Below are positions 18,178 through 26,865 of a DNA stretch of 33,229 nucleotides, piece after piece. The number at the start of each line of letters is the position of its first letter. Within the stretch, counting starts at the first letter, position 1. The DNA lies in the NCBI RefSeq assembly GCF_900199725.1, contig NZ_LT904904.1, forward strand, positions 1,998,168 to 2,031,396. The letters are read 5' to 3'. The notes under the pieces were generated by a model. That model ran no database searches, was not told where the DNA came from, and worked only from the letters and a program-made list of their open reading frames with translations. Position numbers and translations under genes: made by a program. Origin of the DNA: Cytobacillus massiliigabonensis (GTDB lineage: Bacteria; Bacillota; Bacilli; Bacillales; Cytobacillaceae).

Positions 18178-18282
18178 TTATTCCTCAAAAGAGAATCCAA
18201 TCACAGTTTGCTTTTTCGGAATTGTAATTTCACTTTTTCCTCGGGAGCGATTTGGAAAAAAGCTCTAATGAATGTTGTCTAA
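18178..18282 (-). pseudogene. Possible C-terminal gene fragment, unrecognised
   Basis: Within the 336-bp gap between csp and cshA, the minus strand reads PNRSRGKSEITIPKKQTV then IGFSFEE and a stop at 18178-18180. Upstream the same frame is broken by a TAG near 18267, which a single change to CAG would repair. The stretch looks like the beta-strand end of a protein, but no start or ribosome binding site remains and I recognise no family. It may be chance. The rest of the gap holds only the cshA leader, in which GGAAAACCT occurs twice. Confidence 0.2.
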
Positions 18283-18408
18283 ATGGAAAAATAAATAAAG
18301 CTTATGTAAAAAAGAGATACAAACTGGAAAACCTATTAACGTAGCTATTGATATTTTTGAAATAAGGAAAACCTTGAAATAGGGTAGATATAAGGAGGAA
18401 CTACTACT

Positions 18409-19863
18409 TTGACAACTTTTTCAGATTTTGGTCTTAGTAATGAATTAGAAAAAGCATTATCGAACATGGGATTTGAAGAGCCGACACCAATTCAGGCACA
18501 GGCGATTCCTATTGGTTTAAAAGGAAAAGATATGATTGGACAGGCACAAACAGGAACAGGGAAAACTACTGCATTTGGTGTTCCTTTATTAGAGCAAGTT
18601 AGTAAAGAGGAAGGCGTTCAAGGACTGGTACTTGCGCCAACACGTGAACTTGCAGTACAGGTTGCGGAAGAATTAAATCGAATTGGCCAAGTAAAGGGAA
18701 TTAAAACTTTGCCAATTTATGGTGGACAGGATATCAATCGACAAATTCGCGGATTGAAAAATAGACCGCAAATTATTGCTGCAACTCCTGGAAGATTAAT
18801 TGACCACATTGAAAGAAAAACGATTCGCCTTGCCAACTTAAAAATGGTTGTATTAGATGAGGCTGATGAAATGCTCAATATGGGCTTTATTGAGGATATT
18901 GAGAGAATTCTTGGTGAAATTAAAGGGGAACGCCAAACCATGCTTTTCTCTGCAACTATGCCAAAAAGAATTCAATCACTTGCAGAGAAATTTATGCAAG
19001 AGCCTGAATTAGTAAAAATCAAGGCAAAAGAAATGACTGTAACAAATATTGAACAGCATTATATGGAAGTCCATGAAAAGCAAAAATTTGATGTGCTTTG
19101 CAGCCTCTTAGATATTCAATCTCCTGAGCTTGCGATTGTGTTTGGGCGTACAAAAAGACGTGTTGATGAAGTTGTAGAAGGCTTAATCAAACGTGGATAT
19201 TCAGCGGAAGGAATCCATGGAGATATCCCGCAATCAAAACGTGATCAGGTAATCCGCCGTTTTAAAGAGCAAACAATTGACATAATGGTTGCAACGGATG
19301 TAGCTGCAAGAGGCCTTGATATTAGCGGCGTATCTCACGTGTACAATTTTGATATTCCTCAGGATCCAGAGAGCTATGTTCATCGAATTGGCAGAACTGG
19401 CCGTGCTGGGAAAAAAGGTCTTGCTGTTACATTTGTATCTCCAAGAGAAATTGATCATTTAAAAATTATTGAAAATGTAACAAAAAGTAAGATGGCGAAG
19501 ATGCCAGTCCCATCATTTAAAGATGTGCTAATCGGTAATCAGCAGGCAACAATTAACCGTTTAATGACAGTTATAGAGAATAATGATCATGCTGATTATA
19601 AGCGAATAGCTGAATCATTGCTTGATGACACAGATTCTGTTTCATTACTAGCTGCTGCTTTAAAACTATTAACGAAAGATCCTGATGTCACTCCAGTCAA
19701 ATTAACTGCTGTTGAACCTATTCGTGTAAGAAAGCCTAGAGGGGACCGTGGCGGAGACAGAAAACGATATAATGACCGAGGCAGAGATCGTGGAAGAACT
19801 GCTGGCAGCGGCGGTGGAAGAGACCGAAGAGATAGAAGCAGAAATAGAACTAGAAGCAAATAA
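18409..19863 (+). CDS. cshA: DEAD-box RNA helicase CshA
   Basis: 484 residues. It unwinds RNA with ATP, is part of the RNA degradosome-like network and helps ribosome assembly, notably in the cold. Q motif at 6-32 (FSDFGLS to PTPIQAQ), Walker A AQTGTGKT (46-53), PTREL (78-82), DEAD at 150-153, SAT at 181-183, and [13 protein letters not shown] in the second RecA domain. The tail from about residue 440 is Arg/Gly-rich ([20 protein letters not shown]), usual for RNA binding in CshA. The TTG start at 18409 follows AAGGAGG (18392-18398). Flanked by two csp genes, with which Csp proteins and helicases cooperate. Confidence 0.93.
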   Translation: MTTFSDFGLSNELEKALSNMGFEEPTPIQAQAIPIGLKGKDMIGQAQTGTGKTTAFGVPLLEQVSKEEGVQGLVLAPTRELAVQVAEELNRIGQVKGIKTLPIYGGQDINRQIRGLKNRPQIIAATPGRLIDHIERKTIRLANLKMVVLDEADEMLNMGFIEDIERILGEIKGERQTMLFSATMPKRIQSLAEKFMQEPELVKIKAKEMTVTNIEQHYMEVHEKQKFDVLCSLLDIQSPELAIVFGRTKRRVDEVVEGLIKRGYSAEGIHGDIPQSKRDQVIRRFKEQTIDIMVATDVAARGLDISGVSHVYNFDIPQDPESYVHRIGRTGRAGKKGLAVTFVSPREIDHLKIIENVTKSKMAKMPVPSFKDVLIGNQQATINRLMTVIENNDHADYKRIAESLLDDTDSVSLLAAALKLLTKDPDVTPVKLTAVEPIRVRKPRGDRGGDRKRYNDRGRDRGRTAGSGGGRDRRDRSRNRTRSK

Positions 19864-19986
19864 ATTTCAACTTTCTATTCAAATTTCATCTGTTTAAATG
19901 GATAAGATCCGAATTAAATAGCCATACTAATAGATGCAGGATAACTATCGTGTTCTGTTAGTGTTAATATTTAGGAGGATTTGAAA

Positions 19987-20187
19987 ATGGCAACAGGTAA
20001 AGTAAAATGGTTTAATTCGGAAAAAGGCTTTGGATTTATTGAAGTTGAAGGTGGAGATGATGTATTTGTACATTTTTCTGCGATTCAAGGTGAAGGCTTC
20101 AAAACACTAGATGAAGGTCAAGAAGTTAATTTTGACATAGAAGATGGCCAGCGTGGTCCTCAAGCTGTTAATGTAACGAAAGTATAA
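19987..20187 (+). CDS. csp: Cold shock protein, second copy
   Basis: 66 residues and a cold shock domain very similar to the first copy (RNP1 KGFGFI, RNP2 VFVHFSAI), with a more acidic surface (EVEGGDD, DIEDG). It begins [17 protein letters not shown]. The start is ATG 19987, served by AGGAGG (19972-19977, spacer 9); an in-frame TTG at 19981 lies only three bases from that site. It follows cshA by 123 bp with no clear terminator between, so it may be partly cotranscribed. No leader hairpin of the csp-1 type is seen. Confidence 0.95.
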   Translation: MATGKVKWFNSEKGFGFIEVEGGDDVFVHFSAIQGEGFKTLDEGQEVNFDIEDGQRGPQAVNVTKV

Positions 20188-20200
20188 ACCATAAAAAGAT

Positions 20201-20230
20201 AAAAAGAGCCCGCTTAGGGTTCTTTTTATT
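20201..20230 (+). terminator. Terminator of the second csp
   Basis: AAAAAGAGCCC (20201-20211) pairs with GGGTTCTTTTT (20217-20227), one G-T pair, 5-nt loop; the arm supplies the T-tract. Confidence 0.85.
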
Positions 20231-20312
20231 TGGATTCATCAATAATAAATTGGGTAATAATATGAATGCTTCAATAATTGTGTTAGATTAGAAAGGAAAA
20301 GGGGGAAATGCC

Positions 20313-20720
20313 GTGAAGGAATTTACAGTACAATTTCATAAGGAAGATCAAGTGGATGCTATGAAGGTGCAAAAGTTGAGTGAAGAAGACTTTGACCGAT
20401 TAACTGAGGGTGGAACAAGACATTTATTCGAGTTAGATACGAATATTGGATTTTTTATTTACTTTGATGCAGTTGATGCGGATGGGAATGAATCTTATAT
20501 GGTTCTTCAATATGAAGAAGAAAATGAAGACCCAAGTGCATGCTACGCGTTTGAACTGAAGGATTTTTATCAATTTGCTGCTTTGCATTTAAATGATCTT
20601 GAGTTTAATGAGGAATATGAGGATGAAGAGGAAGATGAGGAGGAAGCATACAGTCCGATTCATCACCTAGCACACCTTATGTATCATATTGCGGAAGATG
20701 GAAAGAATATCGAAGTTTAA
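20313..20720 (+). CDS. Acidic cytoplasmic protein of unknown function
   Basis: 135 residues, strongly acidic, with a run of Glu/Asp near residues 100-112 (EEYEDEEEDEEE). No membrane segment or signal peptide. The predicted fold is alpha/beta, with aromatic-rich strands (IGFFIYFDAVDA, YMVLQYEEE) and a His-rich C-terminal helix (PIHHLAHLMYHIAED). The GTG start at 20313 follows GGGGG by seven bases; an out-of-frame ATG at 20308 is immediately closed. I do not recognise the family. It converges on another small acidic protein, with which it shares a terminator. Confidence 0.75.
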   Translation: MKEFTVQFHKEDQVDAMKVQKLSEEDFDRLTEGGTRHLFELDTNIGFFIYFDAVDADGNESYMVLQYEEENEDPSACYAFELKDFYQFAALHLNDLEFNEEYEDEEEDEEEAYSPIHHLAHLMYHIAEDGKNIEV

Positions 20721-20728
20721 ATAAGAAG

Positions 20729-20758
20729 AAAAGAGCAGAGAACCCTGCTCTTTTCATT
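20729..20758. terminator. Bidirectional terminator
   Basis: A perfect 10-bp stem (AAAAGAGCAG with CTGCTCTTTT) and 6-nt loop, U-rich on leaving in both directions. It ends the genes at 20313 (plus) and 21044 (minus). Confidence 0.85.
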
Positions 20759-21044
20759 CCTCTTCTTCAACTGATAGATGCTCGCTGCAAAATTTAGTGA
20801 TCGTTTGTTCTTCATCCTCATCAAGGGCAAATTCTAATATTTTTTCAGAGGAAAGAAAATGATAATTCAGTATCCGGCTATCATCTTCATTTTGATAAAA
20901 TAGTATCCGAAGCTGCACGCCATTTTCTGAAAATAATTCATCATCTTCATCTACTTCGATATCTAAAAAAAATTCAAAACGCTCTCCTATTAAAATGCCT
21001 GTTGGGTCGTTTAATTGTTCAACAGAATAGCCTGTGATCTTCAT
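20754..21044 (-). CDS. Small acidic protein, DUF6509-like
   Basis: 96 residues, acidic, soluble. The opening MKITGYSVEQLNDPTGIL and the middle GERFEFFLDIEVDEDDELF, with SENGVQLRI after it, resemble the family annotated DUF6509, sometimes labelled a pilus assembly protein without good evidence. The start at 21044 is preferred over the ATG at 21053, because AGGAAGG directly abuts the latter but is 9 bp from the former, and family members begin with MKITGY. Role unknown. Confidence 0.65.
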   Translation of the reverse strand: MKITGYSVEQLNDPTGILIGERFEFFLDIEVDEDDELFSENGVQLRILFYQNEDDSRILNYHFLSSEKILEFALDEDEEQTITKFCSEHLSVEEEE

Positions 21045-21228
21045 AGGTTTCATCCTTCCTTTTAAAGCATTAACGTAAACTTAACTAAAACATTATACAC
21101 CTTTCCCATAAGGATAGGATAGTATTACACGATTTATGAATAAGGTTTTCATTTTTTAAAATTTTATCGAGGGGTAGAGGAATATTTGTCCTATTTGCCC
21201 CATATAATAATGTATCTGCTATAAGATT

Positions 21229-21257
21229 TTGACGATGTAGGGAATTTATGTTATACT
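21229..21257 (+). promoter_or_regulatory. ydjO promoter
   Basis: TTGACG (21229-21234), 17-bp spacer and TATACT (21252-21257) make a good sigma-A promoter, giving a leader of about 130 nt. Confidence 0.7.
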
Positions 21258-21297
21258 AATTAATGAGCTGAACATTGAAAATAAGTTGCCCATAATT

Positions 21298-21362
21298 CAC
21301 TTGTTATTTAGAGTTGATATTTTTATGTCCCTTTATTTAACAAGTGTTTTTATTTTTTATTT
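21298..21362 (+). terminator. Terminator-like hairpin in the ydjO leader
   Basis: CACTTGTTA (21298-21306) and TAACAAGTG (21338-21346) form a perfect 9-bp stem with a long loop, followed by TTTTTATTTTTTATTT. It lies between the promoter and the ydjO ribosome binding site. The long loop makes it weaker than the csp leader hairpin. Confidence 0.55.
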
Positions 21363-21396
21363 AAAAAAGGGTTCTACTCTTTAGGAGGTGCCTAAT

Positions 21397-21609
21397 ATGG
21401 CAATGGGTTTTGGAAGAAAAAACACAGAAGAAGTGAAATTGGAGGAAGTTAAGGTGTGGGAATGTACTTCAGAGAAGTGCAATTGCTGGATAAGAGATAA
21501 TTTTAAGAGCAGCCAAACACCAACATGCCCAATCTGCAAAAGTGAAATGAGAGAAACAACGAAAGAGCTGCAGGTTGTTAATAATAATAGCATTTATGCG
21601 AACAGTTAA
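21397..21609 (+). CDS. ydjO: Cold-inducible YdjO-family protein
   Basis: 70 residues with a zinc-finger-like pattern: CTSEKC, then CPIC about 20 residues later, and a conserved tryptophan on each side of the first pair (VWEC, CWIR). This matches the YdjO family, described as cold-inducible in B. subtilis, whose biochemical role is unknown. AGGAGGTG (21383-21390) precedes ATG 21397 by 6 bp; the in-frame GTG at 21388 lies inside that site. Its position beside csp and cshA genes and its hairpin leader agree with cold regulation. Confidence 0.85.
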   Translation: MAMGFGRKNTEEVKLEEVKVWECTSEKCNCWIRDNFKSSQTPTCPICKSEMRETTKELQVVNNNSIYANS

Positions 21610-21641
21610 TATAAAAGTAGTTTAGAATCAGAAAACTTATC

Positions 21642-21678
21642 ATGCCACCCAATTTAAAAATTGGGTGGCATATCTTTT
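21642..21678. terminator. Terminator between ydjO and sspH
   Basis: A perfect 13-bp stem (ATGCCACCCAATT with AATTGGGTGGCAT), loop TAAA, followed on the plus strand by ATCTTTTAT. On the minus strand the exit is TGATAAGTTTTC, so it may work both ways. Confidence 0.85.
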
Positions 21679-21856
21679 ATCCTTCTTGTAATTCAGTAAT
21701 ATCAACTTCTGATCGTTCCTCCAGCGGTCCCCGTAAATGTACAGTAGCTGTTTTCCCATCTTCATTAAGCCGGTCAATCCAGACAGATGCACCGTTATAT
21801 GTCACTTCTATTTCAGCAGAAGAAGATAGGATTTGCTTAACCCGTTTAATATCCAC
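21677..21856 (-). CDS. sspH: H-type small acid-soluble spore protein
   Basis: 59 residues, exactly the family length. It begins MDIKRVKQIL and contains VTYNGASVWIDRLNEDGKTATV, matching the SspH family of minor spore core proteins made in the forespore. GTG 21856 is chosen over GTG 21865 because GAGG at 21867-21870 is then properly spaced and the family starts MDIQRAKQIL. The upstream sequence carries GTATA followed by an A/T-rich stretch that could be a sigma-G promoter, but the -10 match is partial. Confidence 0.88.
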   Translation of the reverse strand: MDIKRVKQILSSSAEIEVTYNGASVWIDRLNEDGKTATVHLRGPLEERSEVDITELQEG

Positions 21857-22003
21857 TGATATCACTCCTCATTTATAATCATTATATTTTTAGTTAAATC
21901 CCATTTTTTATACATAAAACAAAGCTTCATTATTTAATTATAATGGTACATAAACCTAAGTCCTTCGTTCAATAATAAATTGGATTGAATGGGAGGGAAA
22001 ACG

Positions 22004-23353
22004 ATGGAGATACCAGTGCGTACAGGCGGGCAAGGTGATAATAAAAAAGACAAAAAATTAGCATGGTGGCAGCTTTCGCTAATCGGAGTTGGCTGTATCA
22101 TCGGGACTGGTTATTTTCTAGGGTCAGGAATCGGAATTAAAATGACGGGTCCTTCGATTCTGATTTCCTTTCTTCTTGCTGGCTTAGGTACATATATTGT
22201 CGCTGATGCTCTTGGGAAAATGTCTGCTCAGGATCCTCAAGAAGGATCATTTCGATCCTATGCGAAAAAAGCATATGGTCCTTGGGCGGGTTTCAGCAGC
22301 GGCTGGGTATATTGGTTTTCGGAAATGCTGATTACAGGAAGCCAGTTGACTGCTCTATCAATCCTTTCACAATTTTGGTTTCCAAAAGTTCCGCTTTGGA
22401 TTTTTGCTTCAGGTTATGCCGTTTTAGGTATAATTGTAGTCGTTATAGGTACGAAAGGCTTTGAACGTGCTCAAAATGTATTTGCGGTAATAAAGGTTGC
22501 AGCTATTCTTATGTTTATTATCTTGGCTATAGCTGTTTTATTTGGTTTGTTTGGTGGAAGCGGCAAGGATTTTTCGATTCCGAATAATCTGAACGAATTT
22601 ATGCCAAACGGTGTAAAGGGGCTATGGTCTTCTCTTATCTTTGGGTTTTATGCATTTGGCGGTATAGAAATTATGGGCATCATGGCTCCAAGATTAAAAA
22701 ATAAAGAGGATGCGCGAAAATCGGGAACGATTATGCTAATGATCCTAATGACAATCTATTTAATTTCCCTCACGCTGGCAACAGGTCTAGTGGCAGTAGA
22801 AAAATTTAACACGAAAGAAAGCCCATTTGTCATTGCTCTTGATAAATATAATTTAGATTTTTTTCCTCATGTTTTTAATGGAGGGATAATTATTGCTGGA
22901 TTTTCGACCATGGCAGCATCTTTATTCGCTGTGACGAGCATGCTTGTAACTTTGTCTGAAGATGGGGATGCTCCAAAAATCTTTTCCAAAAAGGGGAAGC
23001 TGAAAGTACCGCCTCTGGCATTGGGTTTAACAATCGGAGGGCTAATTACCTCAATTATTCTATCACTCGTTATGCCCGATAGTATTTATGAATATATTAC
23101 AACTGCTGCAGGATTGATGCTTTTATATAATTGGTTCTTTATTCTTATTTCATTTCCTAGGCTAATTCAGCCAACCGGATTCGATCACTTCAAAAGGTTT
23201 GCTGGAATGGCGCTTATTTTGACAGCGGTCAGCGGGACTTTATTACACAAGTCAAGCAGACCAGGTTTTTTTGTAAGTGTATTATTAGTTGGGCTCGTTC
23301 TGATTGTCCTAATCATTAAACATTTTACTGTCAATAAAAAGAAAAAAAGCTAA
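22004..23353 (+). CDS. Amino acid permease (APC superfamily)
   Basis: 449 residues and about 12 transmembrane helices. A proton-coupled amino acid importer of the APC superfamily. The first helix carries the substrate-binding glycine motif GVGCIIGTGYFLGSG; the next segments are TGPSILISFLLAGL and PQEGSFRSYAKKAYGPWAGF, typical of the GabP/AAT branch. Two long soluble stretches are absent, as expected. ATG 22004 follows GGGAGGG (21991-21997); an in-frame ATG at 21989 precedes that site. Substrate cannot be told from sequence by eye. No neighbouring amino acid enzyme gives a hint. Confidence 0.88.
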   Translation: MEIPVRTGGQGDNKKDKKLAWWQLSLIGVGCIIGTGYFLGSGIGIKMTGPSILISFLLAGLGTYIVADALGKMSAQDPQEGSFRSYAKKAYGPWAGFSSGWVYWFSEMLITGSQLTALSILSQFWFPKVPLWIFASGYAVLGIIVVVIGTKGFERAQNVFAVIKVAAILMFIILAIAVLFGLFGGSGKDFSIPNNLNEFMPNGVKGLWSSLIFGFYAFGGIEIMGIMAPRLKNKEDARKSGTIMLMILMTIYLISLTLATGLVAVEKFNTKESPFVIALDKYNLDFFPHVFNGGIIIAGFSTMAASLFAVTSMLVTLSEDGDAPKIFSKKGKLKVPPLALGLTIGGLITSIILSLVMPDSIYEYITTAAGLMLLYNWFFILISFPRLIQPTGFDHFKRFAGMALILTAVSGTLLHKSSRPGFFVSVLLVGLVLIVLIIKHFTVNKKKKS

Positions 23354-23395
23354 AGAAGAACTCCACTTAATCCAAAGTGGAGTTCTTCTTTAGCT
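23348..23395. terminator. Long bidirectional terminator
   Basis: A perfect 21-bp inverted repeat (23348-23368 with 23375-23395) and 6-nt loop. It includes the stop codons of both the permease and the convergent LysE-family gene. The T-rich part is inside the arms (TTCTTCTTT). Confidence 0.85.
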
Positions 23396-24019
23396 GAAAA
23401 ATAATAGGATAATTGCCTGGTATCCGAAATAAAGACCAAACCCAATTAAGGATAGTCCAGATAAAATAGAAATGGCAGTTAAAACCTTCATGGACAGAAA
23501 TCTTTTGAAACTGCTGGCAACACCTGCCATCGTGATATCCCATAGCAATAATCCGATAATAATTGCAAGACTGTAGATAGCCACTTGAGTTTTATCATAT
23601 TTAACAGCTGTTTCTGCAAGGACAGAGCCGTAAATTCCTAGCCAGAAAAGAATGGTCAGCGGATTTGAAATAGACATTAAAAAACCTGAGAAAAATGACT
23701 TCATTGCTGATTCTTCAGCACCCCTTGTGTTTGAAGAGATTTTTCCTGCACTGATTAAACTTTCAATCCCAGTATATACGAGGACAAAAAAACCAAAAGA
23801 CCATAGGAAGGCCTTCATAAAAGGAATTTCCAGAAAGTGAACGATACCGAGAAAAACGGCCAGCATATATATAATGTCTGCAATCATGGCGCCAAGCCCA
23901 ACTAGCCAAGCGTGGAAAAATCCGCTTTTAATCCCTTTATCCAATTGTGCTGCATTTACCGGTCCAATGGGTGCGGCGAGTGATAGTCCAAGAAATACAT
24001 ATCCAATAAAAATACTCAT
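23390..24019 (-). CDS. LysE/RhtB-family amino acid exporter
   Basis: 209 residues and six transmembrane helices. The N-terminus is characteristic of the LysE superfamily: GLSLAAPIGPVNAAQLDKGI followed by GFFHAWLVGLGAMIADIIYM. The conserved SISNPLTILFWLGIYG lies near residue 117. Members export lysine, threonine, homoserine or related compounds. ATG 24019 follows GGAGA by about seven bases. Substrate unknown. Convergent with the amino acid permease. Confidence 0.9.
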   Translation of the reverse strand: MSIFIGYVFLGLSLAAPIGPVNAAQLDKGIKSGFFHAWLVGLGAMIADIIYMLAVFLGIVHFLEIPFMKAFLWSFGFFVLVYTGIESLISAGKISSNTRGAEESAMKSFFSGFLMSISNPLTILFWLGIYGSVLAETAVKYDKTQVAIYSLAIIIGLLLWDITMAGVASSFKRFLSMKVLTAISILSGLSLIGFGLYFGYQAIILLFFS

Positions 24020-24205
24020 TCGTACATCTCCTTAAATTGCCGTTTCGTTTTTACCCATTTTATTCTTAGCGGAAGGCTTGTACGACAACAATTTTTTGCA
24101 TCGTATCTATAAAAGAAACGAAGCTAACTTGAAGTGTGTATTACTAATGGTGTAAAATAAAAAATTTCTTTAAAATAGAAGAGATGACTAAAAGAGGGTG
24201 AGAAA

Positions 24206-24880
24206 ATGCAAACGATCCTAGTTACTGACGATGATCAGCATGTGCGGTATTTAGTAAAAGAGCTGTTAATGAGGGAAGGGTTTAAGGTTATTGAGGCTGG
24301 CAATGGGGCAGAGGCTTTGAAAATGCTTCATCAGCATCCATGTGTTTTAGCCATTGTTGATATTATGATGCCTTACATGGATGGATACACATTAACTGAG
24401 GAAATAAGAAAAACTTTTGATATTCCCATTGTTTTACTTACTGCAAAAAGTCAAATTGAAGATAAGGAAAAAGGATATTTATCTGGAACAGATGATTATT
24501 TAGTTAAGCCGTTTGAACCAAAAGAGCTTTTATTTAGGGTGAATGCGTTATTAAGAAGATACGGAAAAGCAGGTGAATTAAATATAAAAATCGGTTCCGT
24601 CTTGATTAATAAAAAAAGCTATGAGGTAGAATGGAATGGGAAAACATTCATCCTGCCATTAAAGGAGTTTGAGCTTTTATATTACTTGGCATCACACCCC
24701 AATCAAGTGTTTAGCAGAGCCCAATTAATTGAACAAGTGTGGGGAATCGATTATGAGGGGGATGAAAGAACAGTTGATGTTCATATTAAACGATTAAGAG
24801 AGCGTTTCTTGAAAGCATCCGATGATTTTTCAATAAAGACGATTAGAGGCATTGGCTATTCTCTTGAGGTTCGCAAATGA
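24206..24880 (+). CDS. OmpR-family response regulator, HssR-like
   Basis: 224 residues. Receiver domain 1-115 with acidic triad DDD (8-10), phosphorylated D52 in VDIMMPYMDG and K101 in LVKPFEP. The winged-helix DNA-binding domain (about 130-222) has FELLYYLASHPNQVFSR and the recognition helix region ERTVDVHIKRLRERF. Sequence feel is close to HssR, the haem-response regulator, and to B. subtilis YrkP; I cannot separate these by eye. ATG follows GAGGGTGAG. It overlaps the kinase gene by four bases (ATGA), so the two are translationally coupled. Confidence 0.92.
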   Translation: MQTILVTDDDQHVRYLVKELLMREGFKVIEAGNGAEALKMLHQHPCVLAIVDIMMPYMDGYTLTEEIRKTFDIPIVLLTAKSQIEDKEKGYLSGTDDYLVKPFEPKELLFRVNALLRRYGKAGELNIKIGSVLINKKSYEVEWNGKTFILPLKEFELLYYLASHPNQVFSRAQLIEQVWGIDYEGDERTVDVHIKRLRERFLKASDDFSIKTIRGIGYSLEVRK

Positions 24881-26250
24881 AATCTCTTTACTCTAAATTT
24901 GCTGTTACAACGATTGCAATTATGTTTTTCAGTGGAATCCTTTCATTTTTGTTTACAAATATGTATTATCAAAACTATTTAAAGAGGCAAAATGACTTGA
25001 AAATAGTTAAGATGGCATCTGAGATTTCTGATTTTCTTCATTCACATGATCAGATAAATTTAAATGAATATTTAGAACATATTGGATCGATTGGCTATCA
25101 GCTGTACATAACTGATGGGGGCATGAAAAAGACTTATGGTGCAGAATTTAGAGAACGCGAACTATCAGATAAAGCTGTTACTGAAGTATTAAATGGCCAG
25201 ATTTATCATGGGATTGCGCAATTTCCTCATAAAACCTTTGTGACTGGATTTTTTGCAAATGAATTAAAAAATACAGTTGGAGTTCCTATTGAATATAAAA
25301 ACAAAGCCTATGCACTCTTTCTCCGTCCAGATATTAAACTTTTGTTTAATGAAATGCATATTATGTTTGGCTGGATTGTTGTCGGCACAATCCTAATTAG
25401 CATGATGTTTGTTTTAATTAGCACAAAATTTTTAGTGAAGCCAATCAGTAAATTGAACAAGGCAACAAAATTAATTGCAGAAGGAAATTTTGGAATTAAG
25501 CTTTCTATTCAACGGCAAGACGAAATTGGCGCGCTTGCGGCTAGCTTTAAAAAGATGGCAAGTAAGCTTGAAAATGTAAATGATATGCGTAAAGAATTTA
25601 TTTCTAACATTTCACATGATATTCAATCCCCTTTAGCAAATATTAAAGGATACATAAAGCTATTGAGAGCTAGGAAATTAGATAGTGAAGAGAAAAGTTA
25701 TTTAGAGGTTGTGGAATCTGAAGTCACTCGTTTATCCAATTTGACAAAGCAGCTCTTATTATTGTCTTCCATTGATTCTAAGAAAGATTTGATGGATGTA
25801 AAGCATTTCAATTTAAGTGAACAAATCAAAACGGTTATCAGACAATATCAATGGAACTTAAATGAAAAGGGAATCGTGATGAGCTATACTCTGCCTGAAA
25901 CCTTTGTCAATGGTGACCCATCACTGCTGTATTCAGTCTGGGAAAATATATTAACGAATGCAATTAAATACAATATTGATAATGGGGAGATCGACATTTC
26001 TCTCACGGAAAATGACACTTACTATGTAATTGTTTTCACGGATACCGGTATAGGAATGGATGAGGGAGAGATTGAACGAATTTATGATCGGTTTTACAGG
26101 GGGGATTCTTCGAGAACCCGCACGATTGAAGGAACAGGACTGGGTTTATCCATCGTTTACTCCATTGTTGAAATGCACCACGGTAAAATATGTGTAGAAA
26201 GTAGAAAGGAAAGAGGGACTACGTTTACTATCCGTTTGCGAAAAGTTTAG
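24877..26250 (+). CDS. Sensor histidine kinase, HssS-like
   Basis: 457 residues. Transmembrane helices at about 9-29 and 162-184 frame an extracellular sensor region of about 130 residues. A HAMP linker follows (185-235). HisKA has the phosphorylated H247 in FISNISHDIQSPLANIKGY. The ATP-binding domain has the N box (ENILTNAIKYN), G1 (DTGIGM) and G2 (GTGLGLSIV). The architecture and partner fit HssS-type kinases, but no hrtAB haem exporter is next to it, so the signal is uncertain. Confidence 0.92.
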   Translation: MKSLYSKFAVTTIAIMFFSGILSFLFTNMYYQNYLKRQNDLKIVKMASEISDFLHSHDQINLNEYLEHIGSIGYQLYITDGGMKKTYGAEFRERELSDKAVTEVLNGQIYHGIAQFPHKTFVTGFFANELKNTVGVPIEYKNKAYALFLRPDIKLLFNEMHIMFGWIVVGTILISMMFVLISTKFLVKPISKLNKATKLIAEGNFGIKLSIQRQDEIGALAASFKKMASKLENVNDMRKEFISNISHDIQSPLANIKGYIKLLRARKLDSEEKSYLEVVESEVTRLSNLTKQLLLLSSIDSKKDLMDVKHFNLSEQIKTVIRQYQWNLNEKGIVMSYTLPETFVNGDPSLLYSVWENILTNAIKYNIDNGEIDISLTENDTYYVIVFTDTGIGMDEGEIERIYDRFYRGDSSRTRTIEGTGLGLSIVYSIVEMHHGKICVESRKERGTTFTIRLRKV

Positions 26251-26356
26251 ATAAATTAAAAAGAATTGTAATGTTTCATTCATCATCCGTTCATATTCAT
26301 TATATAAATTAACACTATGGAAATAGTGGTAATTTATATTAAGGGAGAATGGTTTG

Positions 26357-26743
26357 ATGAAAAATAATTACAGTACGATTTTATTAAGATTATCAGCAAT
26401 TTTTGCATTAATTGGCTCCTTTTTAGGATCGCATATGGCAGGGTCAGGCAGCTATGCTTTTAGACCAATTCATGCCCATATATTAGTTGTAGGCTGGTTA
26501 ACAATATTTGCTTGGGCTGTTTATTATAAAATATTTTCACCGAAATTAGGGCTGCTTGCTAAGCTTCACGTGTACTCGGCTATTGCTGGCTCAATAGGAT
26601 TAACTGGAGGAATGGCACTATTTATTTTTAAACCTGCGATTTTTTCTCCTGTTATGCATACAATCCTTTACATTGCGGGCGGCACCGTATTATTACTTAG
26701 CTTTTTATTCTTTTTCTTATTAACTTTTATAAAAGAAAAGTAA
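26357..26743 (+). CDS. Small four-helix membrane protein with haem-ligand-like histidines
   Basis: 128 residues, four transmembrane helices at about 8-25, 40-58, 68-92 and 100-122. Helix 1 ends with GSHMAGSGSYAF and helix 2 begins RPIHAHILVVGWLTIFAW. The HAH...GW pattern resembles haem-binding helices of the cbb3-oxidase/NorB/NnrS type, and short proteins of this sort are often annotated as cytochrome oxidase subunit I-like. ATG 26357 is served by AAGGGAGA (26341-26348); TTG 26354 directly precedes it. It lies 106 bp after the HssS-like kinase on the same strand, which would suit a haem link. Function is inferred only. Confidence 0.65.
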   Translation: MKNNYSTILLRLSAIFALIGSFLGSHMAGSGSYAFRPIHAHILVVGWLTIFAWAVYYKIFSPKLGLLAKLHVYSAIAGSIGLTGGMALFIFKPAIFSPVMHTILYIAGGTVLLLSFLFFFLLTFIKEK

Positions 26744-26748
26744 GGCAA

Positions 26749-26787
26749 AAAAAGTACTTGGGGAGCCAGGTGCTTTTTAATTTTTTT
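26749..26787 (+). terminator. Terminator after the four-helix protein
   Basis: AAAAAGTACTT (26749-26759) pairs with AGGTGCTTTTT (26768-26778), two G-T pairs, then AATTTTTTT. Confidence 0.8.
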
Positions 26788-26865
26788 CACAACGTCTTCA
26801 TACAAATTTGATATGATGTTGTTAAGTCAATTAAGATTCATTTGGGGGGTGGCATTATAAGAACC

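Larger units (their letters stand above)
21054..21396. other. Intergenic region: divergent control region and ydjO leader
   Basis: 21054-21228 is AT-rich with no clear signal beyond a possible promoter for the minus-strand gene. 21229-21257 is the ydjO promoter and 21298-21362 the leader hairpin (separate entries). Confidence 0.4.

Noticed and set aside
19596..19859. 87-codon minus-strand frame
   Set aside because: Produced by the Arg/Gly-rich codons of the CshA tail on the other strand.
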